Part shown: positions 29,883 through 30,823 of the stretch, piece by piece
How positions within the stretch are numbered: the first letter of the stretch is position 1
Layout of the letters: each line of letters starts with the position of its first letter
Position numbers and translations under genes: made by a program
Source: Pirellulales bacterium
GTDB lineage: Bacteria > Planctomycetota > Planctomycetia > Pirellulales > Thermoguttaceae
DNA length: 30,823 nucleotides
NCBI GenBank assembly: GCA_030642635.1
Contig: DAOWNK010000004.1
Location: forward strand, 1-30,823
Direction: 5' to 3'
Notes under the pieces: generated by a model
The model's database searches: none
What the model saw: the letters and a program-made list of their open reading frames with translations, nothing else
Told to the model about the DNA's origin: nothing

Positions 29883-30823
29883 ACAGTTCGAATCCCGGAT
29901 CGACGTCCGCCAGGTCGGTCGGGTGATCGAGGTGGGTGACGGAATAGCGCGGGTATACGGCCTTTCGGACGTGATGTCCGGCGAGATGGTCGAGTTTCCA
30001 GGCGGGATACGCGGCCTGGCGTTCAACCTGGAAGAAAACTCCGTCGGGGTGATTATCCTCGGTGAGTTCCTCTCGATCAACGAAGGCGACGAAGTGCACA
30101 GCACCGGCCGGCTGCTGAGCGTACCGGTCGGCGATGCCGTGCTGGGCCGGGTGATCGACCCGTTGGGTAACCCGTTGGACGGTCGGGGGCCGATTGTAAG
30201 TTCCGAGCAACGGCTCGTAGAAGAAATCGCAGTCGGCGTGGCCGAACGTCAGCCGGTCAAGGAGCCGCTGCAAACCGGCATCAAGGCCATCGACTCGATG
30301 ACTCCCATCGGCCGCGGGCAGCGCGAGCTTATAATCGGCGATCGAAAGACCGGCAAGACGGCCATCTGCATCGATACGATCATCAACCAGAAAGACACCG
30401 GAGTAAAATGCTTCTACGTGGCCATCGGCCAGAAGGACTCGACCGTGGCCGGGCTGATCGAGATGCTCAGGAAGCACGCCGCCATGGATTACACCACGAT
30501 CATCGTGGCCGGGGCCAGCGATCCGGCGCCCTTGCAGTACATCGCACCGTACGCCGGCTGTGCCATGGCGGAGTACTTCATGTTCAAAGGCGAGCACGCA
30601 TTGATCGTCTACGACGACCTGTCGAAGCAGGCGACCGCGTACAGGCAACTGTCGTTGCTGATGCGTCGCCCTCCAGGCCGCGAAGCGTATCCCGGCGACG
30701 TGTTCTACTGCCACAGCCGACTGCTGGAACGGGCCGGCAAGCTCAGCGACGAACTCGGCGGAGGGACGCTCACCGCACTGCCGATTGTCGAGACGCTCGA
30801 AGGCGAGGTCTCGGCATACATAC
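29833..30823 (+). CDS. atpA: F-type ATP synthase subunit alpha (3' truncated)
   Basis: ATG 29833 after AGGAG (29823-29827). The window ends after 330 of about 500 residues. The N-terminal beta barrel (DVRQVGRVIEVGDGIARVYG, PGGIRGLAFNLEENSVGVII) and the nucleotide-binding domain are visible: Walker A GDRKTGKT at 169-176, the same place as in E. coli; ALIVYDDLSKQATAYRQLSL with the Walker B Asp; MRRPPGREAYPGDVFYCHSR and GGTLTALPIVETLEGEVSAY. Alpha subunits bind but do not hydrolyse ATP and hold the catalytic beta subunits. The gene starts inside atpH, so the two are translationally coupled. Confidence 0.97.
   Translation, partial: MKFKADEIASVIQQEIEQFESRIDVRQVGRVIEVGDGIARVYGLSDVMSGEMVEFPGGIRGLAFNLEENSVGVIILGEFLSINEGDEVHSTGRLLSVPVGDAVLGRVIDPLGNPLDGRGPIVSSEQRLVEEIAVGVAERQPVKEPLQTGIKAIDSMTPIGRGQRELIIGDRKTGKTAICIDTIINQKDTGVKCFYVAIGQKDSTVAGLIEMLRKHAAMDYTTIIVAGASDPAPLQYIAPYAGCAMAEYFMFKGEHALIVYDDLSKQATAYRQLSLLMRRPPGREAYPGDVFYCHSRLLERAGKLSDELGGGTLTALPIVETLEGEVSAYI

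Noticed and set aside
29746..30714. Minus-strand 322-codon frame opposite atpA
   Set aside because: atpA is unambiguous on the plus strand; the antisense frame has no domain and is a codon-bias shadow.

Overview
The window looks like a chromosomal segment of a planctomycete, probably Pirellulales-like. The evidence is a DUF1559 prepilin gene with an H-X9-DG signature, a PEP-CTERM protein, a DUF5060/glycoside-hydrolase-like secreted protein, a XylR-type AraC regulator, several secreted proteins or lipoproteins of a type common in Planctomycetota, a cytochrome b fused to two c-type haem domains, ATP synthase c and b subunits that carry signal peptides, and many intergenic palindromic repeats. 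The taxonomic call is inference from gene content, not from a marker gene.

Layout. (1) 2-1680: the 3' part of a UPF0261/Tm-1-like gene overlapping a TIM-barrel PEP-hydrolase-family gene; in plant Tm-1 these two domains are one protein. (2) About 1.7-6.3 kb: a small, decaying integrative element. It holds an unknown gene, two excisionase/AlpA-like HTH genes, a CHC2 primase fragment, a RepA-like ATPase fragment without its P-loop, a TubC-docking-domain protein, a small XRE regulator with a strong promoter, and a tyrosine integrase that abuts and reads through tRNA-Leu(UAA). (3) 6.3-8.1 kb, minus strand: tRNA-Leu(UAA) overlaps the 3' end of leuA. leuA is preceded by what looks like a complete leucine attenuator: promoter, 20-codon leader peptide with eight Leu codons, antiterminator, and a terminator with a T7 tract. 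(4) 8.1-12.1 kb, minus strand: a DUF5060 glycoside-hydrolase-like protein, then a prepilin and a PEP-CTERM gene that each carry a single frameshift. (5) 12.1-13.6 kb: a divergent intergenic region with a near-consensus promoter and 21-bp-spaced direct repeats, then a XylR-type regulator.

(6) 13.7-20.5 kb: small conserved proteins, envelope lipoproteins, a tandem pair of secreted paralogues and a DUF11 protein. Repeats intrude on gene ends and even coding sequence here. (7) 20.7-23.1 kb, minus strand: a Rieske protein and a cytochrome b-cc fusion, a quinol-oxidising bc complex. (8) 23.2-26.4 kb, minus strand: nrnA-like DHH phosphoesterase, ribF and a DUF4912 protein. (9) 26.6 kb to the end, plus strand: the F-type ATP synthase operon atpI-B-E-F-H-A (atpA truncated by the window), with palindromic repeats before atpI, between atpB and atpE, and between atpF and atpH.

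The most interesting system is the leu unit. Leader codons, including two UUA codons, are placed to sense charged tRNA-Leu, and the tRNA-Leu(UAA) gene overlaps the end of the same leuA reading frame. RNase P cutting at the tRNA 5' end would remove the leuA stop codon. A second theme is the set of modular hairpin repeats that supply start and stop codons and internal peptides to resident genes.
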